A DNA stretch of 64,000 bases from Macrosoma leucophasiata (GCA_036365455.1 JAWQUS010000022.1:6696001-6760000); one strand, 5' to 3'. Numbered from the stretch's first letter, positions 1-10,478 are shown. Numbers and translations are program-made. The notes: generated by a model from the letters alone, not told the origin.

Positions 1-13
1 ACTTTTCAACAAA

Positions 14-100
14 GCATCTGCATTTTGACCTCTGGTTTTTGTGTAGATGTTCATAGGGTGCAGTCATCACTTAACATGGACCACAGTGATGGATGTCCAA
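14..100 (+). repeat. Family A retroposon, 3' part
   Basis: This matches the 3' part of the commonest repeat in the window, here called family A: about 290 bp, head ACTGGTGGTAGAGCTCC, end CCATTACATAAAA with an A-run. Only the section around gcatctgcattttgacc and the tract gcagtcatcacttaacat is kept here. The A-tail suggests retroposition. The family has no coding capacity and no tRNA or 5S head that I could recognise. Confidence 0.6.
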
Positions 101-123
101 CGATTACACGCTTCTACTACCCC

Positions 124-413
124 ATAGAGCAACACCGGAGGGGAGTTGCCATATGCAGGCTTTCCCCTCTGTCAAAGTACAAGCCCAAATGGGCCTATAC
201 TTATCGCCTAGATGTTTAAATGTGTGCGTGAAATTGTTTCTGTATTTTGTTATAGTCAAGGTGTGAGTTTCGTAGTAATAGACGATTTTTGTAGTGTGCG
301 TGTGTGTCGCACGCATTTCCCCCCGCAAAAATGACAGACTGTTTTGCATCGGTAATAAACGCTATGGCTACTCCCCTCCGGTCCGCCGCGGCCGGTGGCC
401 CGTGTTTCTCTAT
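124..413. mobile_element. Family C MITE (TIR CATAGAGCAACACGGG)
   Basis: The ends are inverted: catagagcaacaccggaggg on the left and a GC-rich mirror ending in ctctatg on the right. The complete family has about 50-bp terminal inverted repeats and a body of roughly 290-310 bp with no transposase. A copy at 46942-47234 has an exact 8-bp target duplication, which points to a hAT- or P-like mobiliser. The 160-codon open frame that starts inside this copy (294-776) is not treated as a gene. Confidence 0.7.
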
Positions 414-869
414 GTACTTCCCTATAAGGTATCTACAGGTGCGAATTTATGTTTTGACAACAGAATTTCAGTTATCTACACCGTAATAGGAAGGACAATA
501 TTATATCAATTCAAGTTACCCAACGTACAGCTACGGAATCTCTGCGTATCCGAAATCAGTCGAATATGGATTTTATTACCACTAAATAAGGTGCCCATGT
601 GGTCAAGCGACCAGTTCCCTAACAGAACATACAACGATCTTTGTTTATATTTAATCAAAGACAGCAATGTTACAGTACCTCCTTATTCGTTCAAACCGAA
701 TGTCTTAATGCTAATTATTCGTAAGTTACGTGTAAGTTGGACTGTAACAAAACTGTTCGGTTGGCGAGTTGCGTGATGAGCGGAGCGGGAAGCGGGCGGC
801 GGGCAGGCGAACTCGTTTGATCAATAATCGAGCAAAATCGCAGATTTCTCTAAGTGACCATGTTACATT

Positions 870-1085
870 CGACGTCCCGGTTAGTCCAGCGGTGTGAGAT
901 GACCGTTTGATTCGAAGGGTCGCGGGTTCGATCCCCGCACCCGGACAAATATTTGTATGGGCTACAGATATTTGTTTCGGGTCTGGGTGTTTGTGTATGT
1001 GTTGTATGTGTACAACGGCACCCACGACATATGTTTATACCTACTGTGGGGCTGTGAGTGTAAGCGTATTTTATTTTATTTACAT
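870..1085 (+). repeat. tRNA-derived SINE, family D
   Basis: The head carries Pol III promoter-like boxes: an A-box-like ttagtccagcgg and a B-box ggttcgatccccgc. A body with a tgtatgtgttgtatgtgtac tract follows, then a 3' end reading gtaagcg and a T/A-rich tail. Copies lie at 13672-13880, at 35272-35450 (minus) and at 35763-35985. The 3' end alone recurs at 29838-29880. Confidence 0.75.
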
Positions 1086-2375
1086 AATATTTAATGTTTG
1101 CATGCAAGAAAACAAATACTCACTGTATTTAATGTTTTTGTCAACCCAATAATTTTAAAGTTGATATTACCTGTTCAACTGTTCATACACGTGATTAGAA
1201 TAATAGGAACTATAAAAATCTTCAGTTTGAAATAATACATTACGTTTATTTCGAACTTGTATGGGAGTAAATTCAAAGAAGTGTGAACTCGAAGTAGGTA
1301 ATGCCTACGCAATCAATTAATTAGAGCCAGTGATTGTTTTAGTTATTCTTTTGAAAATGTTTATTTCAATCGGTATAAATATGAAGATCTTGGCTTTACA
1401 TTCGCACCTTATGATAATAATAATGGCAACCCATTATACGTCCCACTGCTGGGCCGAGATTCAATAGTACTGAACAACATTTCCATGTTAGTGATAGGTT
1501 GCTATTTTTATGATACTTATGAATGCGAGCTAAACTGAACCGTATCACCGAAAAAAAAGTTTTTATTTCTATGAAAGTCTTGACAATGTTCTTCTCGAAT
1601 AACTTTGAAGAAAAGAATGAATAAAGAAAAACAAAAACTTATTCGTGAAGAATAAGTTTTTCTTTTTCTTCATTTATCATCATTGAAGGAATTGAAAAAA
1701 AAATGATTATTATGTTTTATCTAAGTAGTTTAAATTCTAATAATTTAAAAGCTAAATATAAATTATTTTAAAATAATATTTACATAATAAAAAGTTAAAA
1801 CTAAACTAAAAACAACATGCATCTAAAAATTCCGCATCACTGCCTTCCTGTGTTATGGTACCCAGAAGGCTGGCAGCATTACCTCGTTGGATGGCAATGC
1901 TGATTCTTTGACCTATTAAGTTTAAATTCTTATTTTTAATTTACTATTAATATATGTTTTTGCTTTTACGATATGTAATGGTTATTCACTCTAGGTATAT
2001 TATGATTTCTTGACGTTTTGAAAGTATCTATAAAGATCTATTCGAAATAAAAATACTTTCTATTCTATTCTATTTGTAGGTACTAATATTTACTGTGGGA
2101 TTGTATGCCGCTTGTAACCGCTCCGCCCATCACTATTGCCGCTCCAACACTAAGCAGATTAAGTTATAAATAAGCTCAACTAGGCACTAACAAGGCATTT
2201 TATCATACACAATACCTGATATAATTCTAATCTATTGTCACATTATCGTAACGTTTCTACGAAAACGGTCACAATGGAATGGGTTTCGCAAACGCCATCT
2301 TTTGTTGGTTTAAAGATATTGGTATGTTTGGGTGTTGCGAAAAATCTCTGCATCTGTTATAATAATATCTATAGA
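1086..2375. other. AT-rich non-coding stretch with repeat scraps
   Basis: No gene is visible. Positions 1422-1466 match the end of the 5S-derived SINE (family B). Positions 1607-1672 hold an imperfect hairpin with core arms aaaaacttattc and gaataagttttt. Positions 1840-1925 match 38195-38290, both containing a ggttggcagcat-like tract. The rest is unassigned. Confidence 0.5.
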
Positions 2376-2965
2376 GACTGCCTCGTTGGCTCAGTGATCG
2401 TAATCGCGATGGGAAGCCTGGGATCCTGGTTTTGATCTCCAGGTCGTGAAAAAATGTTATTGGGTTTTTCTGTGAGGCAATTCCTAGTAATAGCCCGGAG
2501 TCTGGTACTGGTGCCTCGGAGAGCACGTAAAGCCGTCGGTCCTGCGCTCGATATCTCTCCGGTCGTGTCGGTTTGCTGTCCCATCGGACTATGAGAGTGA
2601 GGGAATAGAGAGTGCACCTGTGTTTACGCATACACTTGTGCACTATAATATTGTGGAGGAACGAGTGGAAGTGTTCCTCCGACGAAAAGGGAGGATCCTC
2701 CAACCAGGCGAGGTGGTAGCGCCTGGCGGGCCGCGGCCCAACGATTAACGTTGGGAAGTTGTATATATGCCAACTCTTGAGAAATCTTCGCATGTGCGAT
2801 GTAATTCGAATGCACGACATCTATCGTACTAGACAAGTACTGTGAGGTTTCATCTGTGTTACACTAGTTGGCGCCTTAATGTAGTGGACGCTACAATATC
2901 ACCCGCGCAGTTGGCTAGTCTCCGTTGACATTGGCCGTCGTGACCGAAATTCGGTCTGGAGGACA
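2376..2965 (+). repeat. tRNA-derived SINE, family F, interrupted
   Basis: The head reads gcctcgttggctcagtgatcg (A-box-like). The body includes gcacgtaaagccgtcggtcc and acacttgtgcacta. The 3' end, cgcgcagttggctagtctc, is displaced downstream by an insertion at 2652-2894. Other copies are at 20043-20348 and 62790-63112, both minus. The long minus-strand frame over this stretch lies inside the SINE and is not called a gene. Confidence 0.7.
2652..2894. mobile_element. Insert inside a family F SINE
   Basis: About 243 bp splits the SINE and is flanked by AATAT on both sides (2647-2651 and 2895-2899), consistent with a short target duplication. A diverged copy lies at about 45766-46000, sharing a caacgattaac-ttgggaagtt tract and a cactag-tggcgcctta tract near the end. 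No coding capacity was seen and the superfamily is unknown. Confidence 0.55.
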
Positions 2966-3008
2966 TTATTATTATCTATAGATGAAGGCCCCAAACTGAA
3001 TCTCAGAA

Positions 3009-3566
3009 TGCAGATGCGTTACTTGTTGATTGCGGTATAGGCTTCGAGGCACGTGACCCTTTGCCTCGGCATCTTCTGCTCCTATGAAAATGAGAGCGGC
3101 GTCTTGTCTGGGTGGCGCAGGGATTAGCGCCGCTTTGCCGAATACGGCGACGGAGTAGGCGCCTCCCAAGTGTGGTGGTGCCGCGATAACAGTGGCGCTG
3201 CGTAGGTGTCCTCACGACACGGAGTGGCGTCGCTGCGACGGATTTCCGTCGCCCAGCGTCGAGTTGGTGAGAAGCCAACAGGAGCGAGCATCCACCACTC
3301 CAGTGGCAACGCTCGTAGATATTGCGCGGGCATAGTCCGGACCGCAGTCGGACCCGCGACCGCATCCCCGATGACAGTCTCCACGTCTGGGAATCGGATC
3401 CGGGTTGAGCGAGTTGCGTTACATCGTCACAGGGCATTGCAACTAGTGGCGAGCCCGGCCGAGTTTGGCTCGCTAACGTATCGGATCACGATGTCCGGAA
3501 CGGGACTTAGATATACGACGGCGTCCCGGGGTGTCAGGGTTGATACCACAGAGAGTTGCAGATGCG
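3009..3566. mobile_element. GC-rich insert with 14-bp flanking direct repeats
   Basis: A clearly GC-rich block of about 530 bp sits between two copies of TGCAGATGCGTTAC (3009-3022 and about 3555-3568). That motif belongs to minus-orientation family A, and the remaining pieces of a degenerate family A copy lie on both sides. This looks like an insertion with a 14-bp target duplication, a length typical of LINE-mediated retroposition. Open frames of up to 144 codons exist but resemble nothing I know; GC-rich DNA has few chance stops. No A-tail is obvious. Confidence 0.5.
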
Positions 3567-3632
3567 TTACCACCCTTTAGTCCCAAATATCTCCATCCAT
3601 CTCAAAAATGTCACGTGTTGAAATATACATAA

Positions 3633-6140
3633 TGTCTTCTTGGTGTTTTTTATAGCCCATCGTCAACCATTAATTATTTTTCCACCTTTGAGGAAACCTT
3701 AGAGGAGCTCCTGCCTCGTTACAGTCACTCCATTATTTTAGGTGACTTCAATACATGTCTCCTTAAAAATGACACAAGGTCTTCTCGTCTTAAATCCTTA
3801 CTTAACTCTGCTAATATGCATTTACTTCCGTCATCCGCCACACATTTTTTTCCAAATTGCTCTCCTTCTCTTTTGGACTTAGCCATTGTATCTTCAATTG
3901 ACCATGTTGTTAAGCATGGCCAATGCTCAGCCGATGCTTTTTCGTATCATGACCTACTATATGTGTCTTATCGAATCCGACCCCCTAAAGCAAAGGCTAA
4001 AATTCTCTTGCTACGTAATTTTAGTGGTATGGACGTGGAGAAACTTCGAGAGGATGCAATTAAAATCGATTGGTCGATAATTGACACTAAGGATGATGTA
4101 ACTGATAAAATTAATTTGTTTAATTCCTTTATTATGCAACTGTTTGATGTACATGCCCCAGTTCGACCAGTCCGTGTAAGACATCTTCCGGCTCCTTGGC
4201 TTACAGACGATATCAGGGCGTTAATCATGAAAAAGAATAAGGCAAAAAGTAAATTTAAAAAGAATACGAATGATAGGAATCGCCAAAACTATGTTTTACT
4301 TAGAAATCACTGCAATAAGGTGTGTAGAGATGCACAACGACGCCACATCTATAAATCAGTTTCAAATGGTGATCCAGCTAAGGTATGGAAATTTTTAAAG
4401 TCTATAGGAGTTGGGAAATCCAATTTTGATTCCAATTTTCTACTTCAAAACAATATAGATTTTAATCAGCTTAATCTGCATTTCTCATCGTCTGCCTTCA
4501 TCGATGGCATCAAAAAACTTGACACGTTACACCTTCTTTCAACGTTCCCAACCCCTGACTGTCCTCTTTTTTCATTTGAACAATTCTCTGATCGTGATGT
4601 TAAGAAGAATATTCATTCCATTGACTCCGATGCTGTTGGCAGTGATAACGTTAGCCGTAAAATGATTCTCCCTATAATTGATACCCTCATTCCCATCATT
4701 ACCTCTATCCTCAACTATTCTATAGCAAGCGCTTCCTTTCCTTCAACTTGGAAGGATGCTCAACTTATACCTTTACCTAAAAAATCCTGTCCCAAATCCT
4801 TTTCCGATTTTCGTCCTATATCTATTCTCCCGTTTCTATCCAAAGTCCTGGAACGGTTGGTACATCAGCAGCTAAATACCTTTTTATCAAAATATAGTTT
4901 ACTCAATACCTACCAATCCGGCTTTCGAAAGGGTCACAGTACGGCTAGCGTTCTTGTCAAGGTAACGGATGATATCAGGCATGGCATGGAGAATCAAGAG
5001 CTTACAGTCCTCACTTTACTTGACTTTAGCAATGCATTTAACAATGTTGACTTTGATATCTTGCTCGCGATTCTCCGTTCTCTTAACATATCTCCGACAG
5101 TAATTGATTGGTTTCGTAGTTATTTATATGGTCGCCGGCAACGGATACGAGTCGATGACACCTTTTCTTCTTGGTGCAATGTCTCTGCCGGTGTACCACA
5201 AGGCGGCGTGTTGTCTCCGTTCCTTTTTACTATTTTCATAAACTTAATAACTCAGAATTTAGCTTCTCTCTACCACCTTTATGCAGATGATCTTCAAATT
5301 TATTGTCAGGGTAGTCTCGTTCATCTGCCAGAGGCCATACAGACTGTCAATGATGATCTTAAACAAATTTCTCTTTGGTGTGAAGCTTTTGGTCTGCAAG
5401 TTAATGCTTCCAAAAGCCAAGCCATCATTATTGGTAGCTCTCGTATGGTCTCTAAGCTAAATATGTCACAGCTTCCGTCGATAGTTCTTAATGGAACATG
5501 TATTGAATATTGCGATAAAGTCAAAAACTTGGGTATAATTCTTGACAATTGTTTAACTTGGAAGCCACAAATCACTGAGGTAAGCCGGAAAATGTTTGCA
5601 GCCGTTGGCTCCCTGCGAAGACTCCAAAATTTCTTGCCCACACCCACTAAAATTACACTAGCTCGATCTCTTCTTCTACCGATTTTAGATTACGCCGACA
5701 TATCCTATCCAGATTTATCTCAGGAGCAACTAAATAAGCTTGAGCGGCTTCAAAACTTATGCATACGATTCATATTTGGATTACGCAAATATGATCACGT
5801 CTCCGATTTTCGCAAACAGCTCAAGTGGCTACCCATTCGTTCACGCAGGGATACTCATATTCTTTCTTTTCTGTACTGTCTCTTATTCAATCCACACACC
5901 CCAACTTATCTGAAAGAACGTTTTCCTTTTCTTAGCTCTATCCATCCCTTGTCCCTTCGTTCTTCCGACAACCTCCTTCTAACGGTTCCAGTACATTCGT
6001 CTACTTTTTACGCCAAATCATTTACTGTTGAGGGAATCCGACTTTGGAATTCTCTTCCGGTGGATATCCGGAAAGTTCAAACAGTTGAAACGTTTAAAAA
6101 ACGTCTGTATGACCACTACATTTCCCAAACCCTTTCCTAA
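3633..6140 (+). CDS. LINE ORF2: endonuclease (partial) and reverse transcriptase
   Basis: The frame is open from 3633 without a natural start; the first ATG at 3816 is internal. The first 60 codons hold the end of an exonuclease-endonuclease-phosphatase domain with the GDFN signature near 3741, and the SLLDLAIVS segment follows. The reverse transcriptase then shows the usual blocks: SDFRPISILP, the substrate-binding GVPQGGVLSP, and the catalytic LYADD around 5280. The C-terminus has LWNSLPVDIR, common in CR1 and Jockey proteins. Such proteins nick the target DNA and copy their own RNA at the nick. No internal stop or frameshift was seen, so the copy is recent, but without its 5' end it is probably dead. 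CR1-group is my best guess on motifs and tail; a Jockey-like clade is the alternative. Confidence 0.85.
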   Translation, partial: CLLGVFYSPSSTINYFSTFEETLEELLPRYSHSIILGDFNTCLLKNDTRSSRLKSLLNSANMHLLPSSATHFFPNCSPSLLDLAIVSSIDHVVKHGQCSADAFSYHDLLYVSYRIRPPKAKAKILLLRNFSGMDVEKLREDAIKIDWSIIDTKDDVTDKINLFNSFIMQLFDVHAPVRPVRVRHLPAPWLTDDIRALIMKKNKAKSKFKKNTNDRNRQNYVLLRNHCNKVCRDAQRRHIYKSVSNGDPAKVWKFLKSIGVGKSNFDSNFLLQNNIDFNQLNLHFSSSAFIDGIKKLDTLHLLSTFPTPDCPLFSFEQFSDRDVKKNIHSIDSDAVGSDNVSRKMILPIIDTLIPIITSILNYSIASASFPSTWKDAQLIPLPKKSCPKSFSDFRPISILPFLSKVLERLVHQQLNTFLSKYSLLNTYQSGFRKGHSTASVLVKVTDDIRHGMENQELTVLTLLDFSNAFNNVDFDILLAILRSLNISPTVIDWFRSYLYGRRQRIRVDDTFSSWCNVSAGVPQGGVLSPFLFTIFINLITQNLASLYHLYADDLQIYCQGSLVHLPEAIQTVNDDLKQISLWCEAFGLQVNASKSQAIIIGSSRMVSKLNMSQLPSIVLNGTCIEYCDKVKNLGIILDNCLTWKPQITEVSRKMFAAVGSLRRLQNFLPTPTKITLARSLLLPILDYADISYPDLSQEQLNKLERLQNLCIRFIFGLRKYDHVSDFRKQLKWLPIRSRRDTHILSFLYCLLFNPHTPTYLKERFPFLSSIHPLSLRSSDNLLLTVPVHSSTFYAKSFTVEGIRLWNSLPVDIRKVQTVETFKKRLYDHYISQTLS

Positions 6141-6372
6141 CTCCTGATCACTACTAAGTTGCCTGTTGCTGTTCTTGTTGCTGTTAGTATTTTTACATAG
6201 AATGGTACACCCCTATTGTTATCCATTTTTGTAATCATTCCTAAACCCTAAGGTTGTCTGGAAGAGATCACTGTTTAGTGATAAGACCGCCTTTTGTGAA
6301 CTGTATTTCTTGTTTTCTATAATGTTTTATCTGATTTCGGTGTACAATAAAGTATTATTATTATTATTATTT
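3633..6372 (+). mobile_element. CR1/Jockey-type LINE, 5'-truncated
   Basis: A non-LTR retrotransposon begins abruptly inside its endonuclease domain (first open codon 3633) and runs through the full reverse transcriptase to a stop at 6140. A roughly 200-bp 3' UTR follows, then aataaagtattatta and a (TTA)n tail. Loss of the 5' end is the usual product of incomplete target-primed reverse transcription. The tail is where the Dong element has inserted. Confidence 0.85.
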
Positions 6373-6536
6373 CACTCATTTATTACTTATCCATATTGAT
6401 TATTTTTTTACATATATAAGTAACTTAATTAAATATAATAAAAGATAATATTAACAAAGCACAAATATATATAAAAAAATAAAAAATAGTGTGCCACCGG
6501 CAGCGGGAACAGGGTCCAAGCCGTCGATGATTAGGG

Positions 6537-9500
6537 TCACAGAGACAGGAACCTCCTCACTATACGTGCCGTGCCGAGGAGTACCGCCTTCTGCATCAGA
6601 CCCTTGACCCAACTTCCTAGTTTGAGCCTCTTGAGGTGTTGGTCGAGGCTCTTTGCTATAAGTCCGTTGACCGTAACGACTATCGGCACAATGATGGCCG
6701 AATCTACGTCCCACATGGCGACAATCTCGTGAGCCAGATCAAGATATTTAAGTTCCTTGTCTTTCTCGGCCTTCACGAGATTCCCATCATGAGGGACGGT
6801 GACATCGATAATCATTGCGCGGCGCTCCGAGCGGTCTATCACCACTATATCAGGCTTATTGGCTACAATAGTCCTGTCAGTGATGATAGACCGGTCCCAA
6901 TACATTGTGGCATGGTCGTTTTCCAGAACTGGGTCGGGCACATACCTGTAGTATGGCACCTCCACGGCCACAAGACTGTATCGCAAGGCAAGTTGCTGAT
7001 GGATAATCCTGGCCACTTGGTTGTGTCTGTGCAGATATTCGCCGTTGGCAAGACTAGAACAGCCGGACACAATATGCCTGATTGATTCACCCGGTCGGTG
7101 GCATGCCCGACATATGTCGACCGTGCCATCCTTCAGGATAAACTTCCGGTAGTTGTTGGTCATTACCACTTCGTCCATTATTGCACAAACAAAACCTTCG
7201 GTTTCCCCAAATAGGTCACCGAATCGTAGCCAGGCCACGGATGCTAAAGTGTCTACGTCAGGCCCGTGTAGGGCCCGGTAAAAACGTCCATGTAGCTCCT
7301 TGCCCTGCCACACACTCCTGCGGTCGCTGGTCGTGAGTACCTCAGGTTTGCGCCAGTTCTGTTTAGCCAAAGAGAGAGTGGTGAGTCCACTGTCGACCGC
7401 CACCATATCCTTATGCATATCCCCGTCGGCGGCCAGGAAATATTCTCTGAGGCTGCACACCTCACGGTTGTGTAGGGTCTTGGCGCTAAGGAAGCCTCGA
7501 CCGCCACACCTCCGCGGGATGTACAGTCTCATGACCGACGACCGCGGGTGATGCATCCGGTATGCCGTCAGCAAAGAGCGGACTCGCCTGTCAAGAGCAT
7601 CCAGGTCGGTCTGAGTCCACTTGAGTATGCCGAAGGAGTACATCAAGACCGGCATGACCCAACCGTTGAAGGCGCGGACCTTATTACCACCCGACAAAAG
7701 ACTTTTCAGTACTTTTGTCAGGCGACCAAAGAAACGTTCCCTCAACGATTGCCTCATGTCGCCCTCGCGTATACCTAAGGCCTCCGACATACCCAAGTAC
7801 TTATAGCTCTCGGCGGCAGAGAGGGTTCGGAACGAAATAGAACCTGGGAGATTTGTTCCCTCAGATTCCATTATCTGCCCTTGTCGTACATGCATTACTG
7901 CACATTTTTCGATTCCGAATTCCATCCTGATAGAGTTACTAAAGTTTTCAGTAACCTCTAGTAGCTCTGTCAGTTGCGAATTACTGGAGCCGAATAATTT
8001 CAGGTCATCCATATACAACAGGTGAGATATCATCCGACCGTCTCTGCGCAGCCGATAGCCAAGCCCCGAAGCCTCTAACAACGTGCTAAGAGGGTTCAAG
8101 GCCAGGCAAAACCATAGGGGGCTCAGACTATCGCCCTGGAAAATACCCCTGGTGATTCTCACAGGTTCACCGACCGCCAGGGGCTGCCGAGATCCTGGAT
8201 AGTGAAGGACCGTGCTCCATTGCGTCATACATGAGCCCAGGAAAGCACGTAGAGTTGTATTTACTTTATACAACTCCAGAACCCTCATGAGCCATGTATG
8301 CGGTACAGAGTCGTAGGCCTTCTTGTAGTCTATCCAGCAAGTCGAAAGACTCTTTCGGTAGCGGCGAACCTGCTGGCTAATTGCCATGTCAATGAGGAGT
8401 AGCTCCTTAGTACCGCGGGACCTGCTCCTACATCCATTCTGAGAGGCAGACAAGATGGAAAAATCTTCAATGTGTTTAGTGATTTTCACTCTCAGAATGG
8501 ATGTAAGGAGTTTATATATCGTTGGGAGGCACGTAATAGGCCTGTAGTTCTTAGGTTCCGCGGTACTACCTGATTTATGGAGCAGGTGAGTCACACCAGT
8601 TGTAAGAAATGATGGGAGCGTTCCTGACTCCAGAGACAATTGGAACTGGGTCGCCAAGCGAGCATGCGAACTTCTCAGCCATTTCAGCCAGAAATTATGC
8701 AGCCCATCCGGTCCCGGAGATTTCCAATTCGGCATCGGACGAGCTGCATTGGCTACGTCTTCTTCAGTTATAAGGATATTATCCATTTCTTGAATAGATT
8801 CGCATGCTCCCTCGACATCCCGTATCCAACCGTCCTCGGAATGAGAGACCGGTTCCGACCAGATGTTGCGCCAGAACGCTAGCATGGCGTCATCATCCGG
8901 TCGGCTCGGGTCAACCATTTGCGAATCAGACCGCTCCCACATTCTATAGACTCTCCTTTGGTCGCTTTGAAACATGCTGTTCAATTGATACCGGCCCACA
9001 CGTTCTTTAAAGCGTTTTATCCGGTTTGCCCATGCGTAAACTTTCTGCTTCAGGAAGTCGATGCGCTCTGTGAGGTGAGCTGAATAATTTTGAGGGCTGA
9101 TTCCCGTTCCTGAGAATGCTATCCTCACAAAGCGCATCACTCGGGGGCGTGTATTGCCCATCCTGAAGCAGAGTAGCTTGCCAATGAGCGCTCTGGTCCC
9201 AGCGATACGCCGCTCAATCCGGCACTGCCAGGCTGGTACGGCGGGTCTTGGCCGTGCAACTGCATCAAATTTTGGGAACTTGACGCGGGCTACACGGCAC
9301 GCCGCAGCAGCCGCACAGTACAGAACCGAGTGAGTATCGCCGAGATCTTCGGTGTCATCGAAGTACTCTGGTAACAGTGAATTCAGAGCGCACACCAGCG
9401 CCACATTCCGTCTATGCATAGGCAACCGGGGCAAACGTGGCCTGTCCGCGGGCAAGGTGGACCGATATTCACGAAGAGCATGCTCCAAGGCGCTCCTCAG

Positions 9501-10142
9501 CTGTTCAATGTATTGGGTGCTTACTGTGGTTACCTGGTCCGCTTCCCCCCCGTCACCGTGTTGAGGCGCATCCGCGATGTCACTTCGCTGCGTCGGTACC
9601 GTGGGAGGTGGTGGGGCAGGAGTTGAGCGGTAACCCTGCATCTCGGTGCGTAGCCGATCAAGCACATTGTCATCCAGCATGTGACCGCGCTGAATGACAC
9701 GCACCTGATCCGACAGCCGTTGGGTTGACACGTTGATTGTTGGTTCAAGAGCCTGGAACAGAAGCAGCATACGACTACGATACGCAGTAAGGTTAGTTCC
9801 TCCCTCTGTAGCCCCAAAATATGCGCGCATGACGTTTTCGTTTATTAGCGATGTCCATTTCATGCGCGGCACATTACCACCGACAGCGGGGACCCTATTC
9901 GGAGCCGGTTGGCGCCGAGGTCCCAAGCAGGACGGCGGCCGGGGTCTCACTCGACGACGTGCAGGTGGTGGTGACGGCGCCGGGGAGAAGTACTCGTCGC
10001 TGGAGCTCGACGCAACTACAGCGGCCGGTGACACGCTCGCGATAGGGGCGGCGTCCGGCAGCTGCGAGGCGGAGCTCAGCGACGAGTCCGGTGGTGGTGG
10101 GTGTGCTGCTTGTGCATTTCTGGCTCTGGCCCTTGTTATCAT
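6537..10142 (-). CDS. Dong/R4 LINE single ORF (RT and REL endonuclease)
   Basis: An intact 1201-residue polyprotein. The N-terminal quarter is Pro/Ala/Ser-rich. Reverse transcriptase spans roughly residues 470-760: SPGPDG opens it, GIFQGDSLSPL is the primer-grip region, and the catalytic YMDD is near residue 710. A CCHC zinc knuckle (CRACHRPGESIRHIVSGC) sits near residue 1010. The restriction-enzyme-like endonuclease follows near residue 1097, with KPDIVVIDRS, then a second Asp in IIDVTVP and a downstream KDKELKY lysine. This order (RT, zinc knuckle, REL endonuclease, no AP endonuclease) defines the R2/R4-type LINEs; the TAA-type target and sequence flavour point to Dong/R4. No stops or frameshifts are visible, so the copy could be active or very recent. 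A truncated relative lies at 59706-60033. Confidence 0.9.
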   Translation of the reverse strand: MITRARARNAQAAHPPPPDSSLSSASQLPDAAPIASVSPAAVVASSSSDEYFSPAPSPPPARRRVRPRPPSCLGPRRQPAPNRVPAVGGNVPRMKWTSLINENVMRAYFGATEGGTNLTAYRSRMLLLFQALEPTINVSTQRLSDQVRVIQRGHMLDDNVLDRLRTEMQGYRSTPAPPPPTVPTQRSDIADAPQHGDGGEADQVTTVSTQYIEQLRSALEHALREYRSTLPADRPRLPRLPMHRRNVALVCALNSLLPEYFDDTEDLGDTHSVLYCAAAAACRVARVKFPKFDAVARPRPAVPAWQCRIERRIAGTRALIGKLLCFRMGNTRPRVMRFVRIAFSGTGISPQNYSAHLTERIDFLKQKVYAWANRIKRFKERVGRYQLNSMFQSDQRRVYRMWERSDSQMVDPSRPDDDAMLAFWRNIWSEPVSHSEDGWIRDVEGACESIQEMDNILITEEDVANAARPMPNWKSPGPDGLHNFWLKWLRSSHARLATQFQLSLESGTLPSFLTTGVTHLLHKSGSTAEPKNYRPITCLPTIYKLLTSILRVKITKHIEDFSILSASQNGCRSRSRGTKELLLIDMAISQQVRRYRKSLSTCWIDYKKAYDSVPHTWLMRVLELYKVNTTLRAFLGSCMTQWSTVLHYPGSRQPLAVGEPVRITRGIFQGDSLSPLWFCLALNPLSTLLEASGLGYRLRRDGRMISHLLYMDDLKLFGSSNSQLTELLEVTENFSNSIRMEFGIEKCAVMHVRQGQIMESEGTNLPGSISFRTLSAAESYKYLGMSEALGIREGDMRQSLRERFFGRLTKVLKSLLSGGNKVRAFNGWVMPVLMYSFGILKWTQTDLDALDRRVRSLLTAYRMHHPRSSVMRLYIPRRCGGRGFLSAKTLHNREVCSLREYFLAADGDMHKDMVAVDSGLTTLSLAKQNWRKPEVLTTSDRRSVWQGKELHGRFYRALHGPDVDTLASVAWLRFGDLFGETEGFVCAIMDEVVMTNNYRKFILKDGTVDICRACHRPGESIRHIVSGCSSLANGEYLHRHNQVARIIHQQLALRYSLVAVEVPYYRYVPDPVLENDHATMYWDRSIITDRTIVANKPDIVVIDRSERRAMIIDVTVPHDGNLVKAEKDKELKYLDLAHEIVAMWDVDSAIIVPIVVTVNGLIAKSLDQHLKRLKLGSWVKGLMQKAVLLGTARIVRRFLSL

Positions 10143-10456
10143 TCCATGATTTTAGTATTCGTTGCTATCGGGTAACATTTTATATTAATTTGCACTGCAT
10201 TTTGTATATATTTTATGATTAATTTATTGTCACTATTTGTCATCACTGCACTGTCTGTCATCAAATTTTTTCATTACAATTTTTGGAAATATATATAGTT
10301 TGTTATGCTCAAAATCATCGTTCACTGCACTTATTTTTTATTTATAAAGTAACTGATTACTGTTATCAGAAGAAATATGAACTCTGAGTGCAAAATAAAA
10401 TTATATAAAATCGGAGCAGATTGGAATGTGACTTTTTCGTAGAAGGGTTGCCAGGT

Positions 10457-10478
10457 TATTATTATTATTATTATTATA
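10457..10478. repeat. (TTA)n on the 5' side of Dong
   Basis: A short TTA/ATT repeat matching the one at 6354-6372, read as the other half of the split target, possibly enlarged by a target duplication. Confidence 0.7.

Larger units (their letters stand above)
6363..10478 (-). mobile_element. Full-length Dong/R4 LINE in a (TTA)n target
   Basis: A complete minus-strand element: 5' UTR of about 310 bp (10456 down to 10143), one long ORF, and a 3' UTR of about 165 bp. Both ends abut the same trinucleotide repeat: (TTA)n at 6354-6372 and again at 10457-10478. Dong of Bombyx mori is known to insert in TAA repeats, and the protein fits that clade. The left repeat is the tail of the CR1-like LINE, so Dong arrived second. 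Confidence 0.85.

Noticed and set aside
294..776. 160-codon open frame
   Set aside because: It starts inside a family C MITE and shows no domain; the frame is open by chance in GC-rich TIR sequence.
2269..2820. 183-codon minus-strand open frame
   Set aside because: It lies across a family F SINE and its insert; other copies of the SINE do not keep the frame.
3003..3437. 144-codon minus-strand frame in the GC-rich insert
   Set aside because: Overlapping frames on both strands are also open, as expected from GC-rich DNA, and the residues are Arg-rich without a domain.
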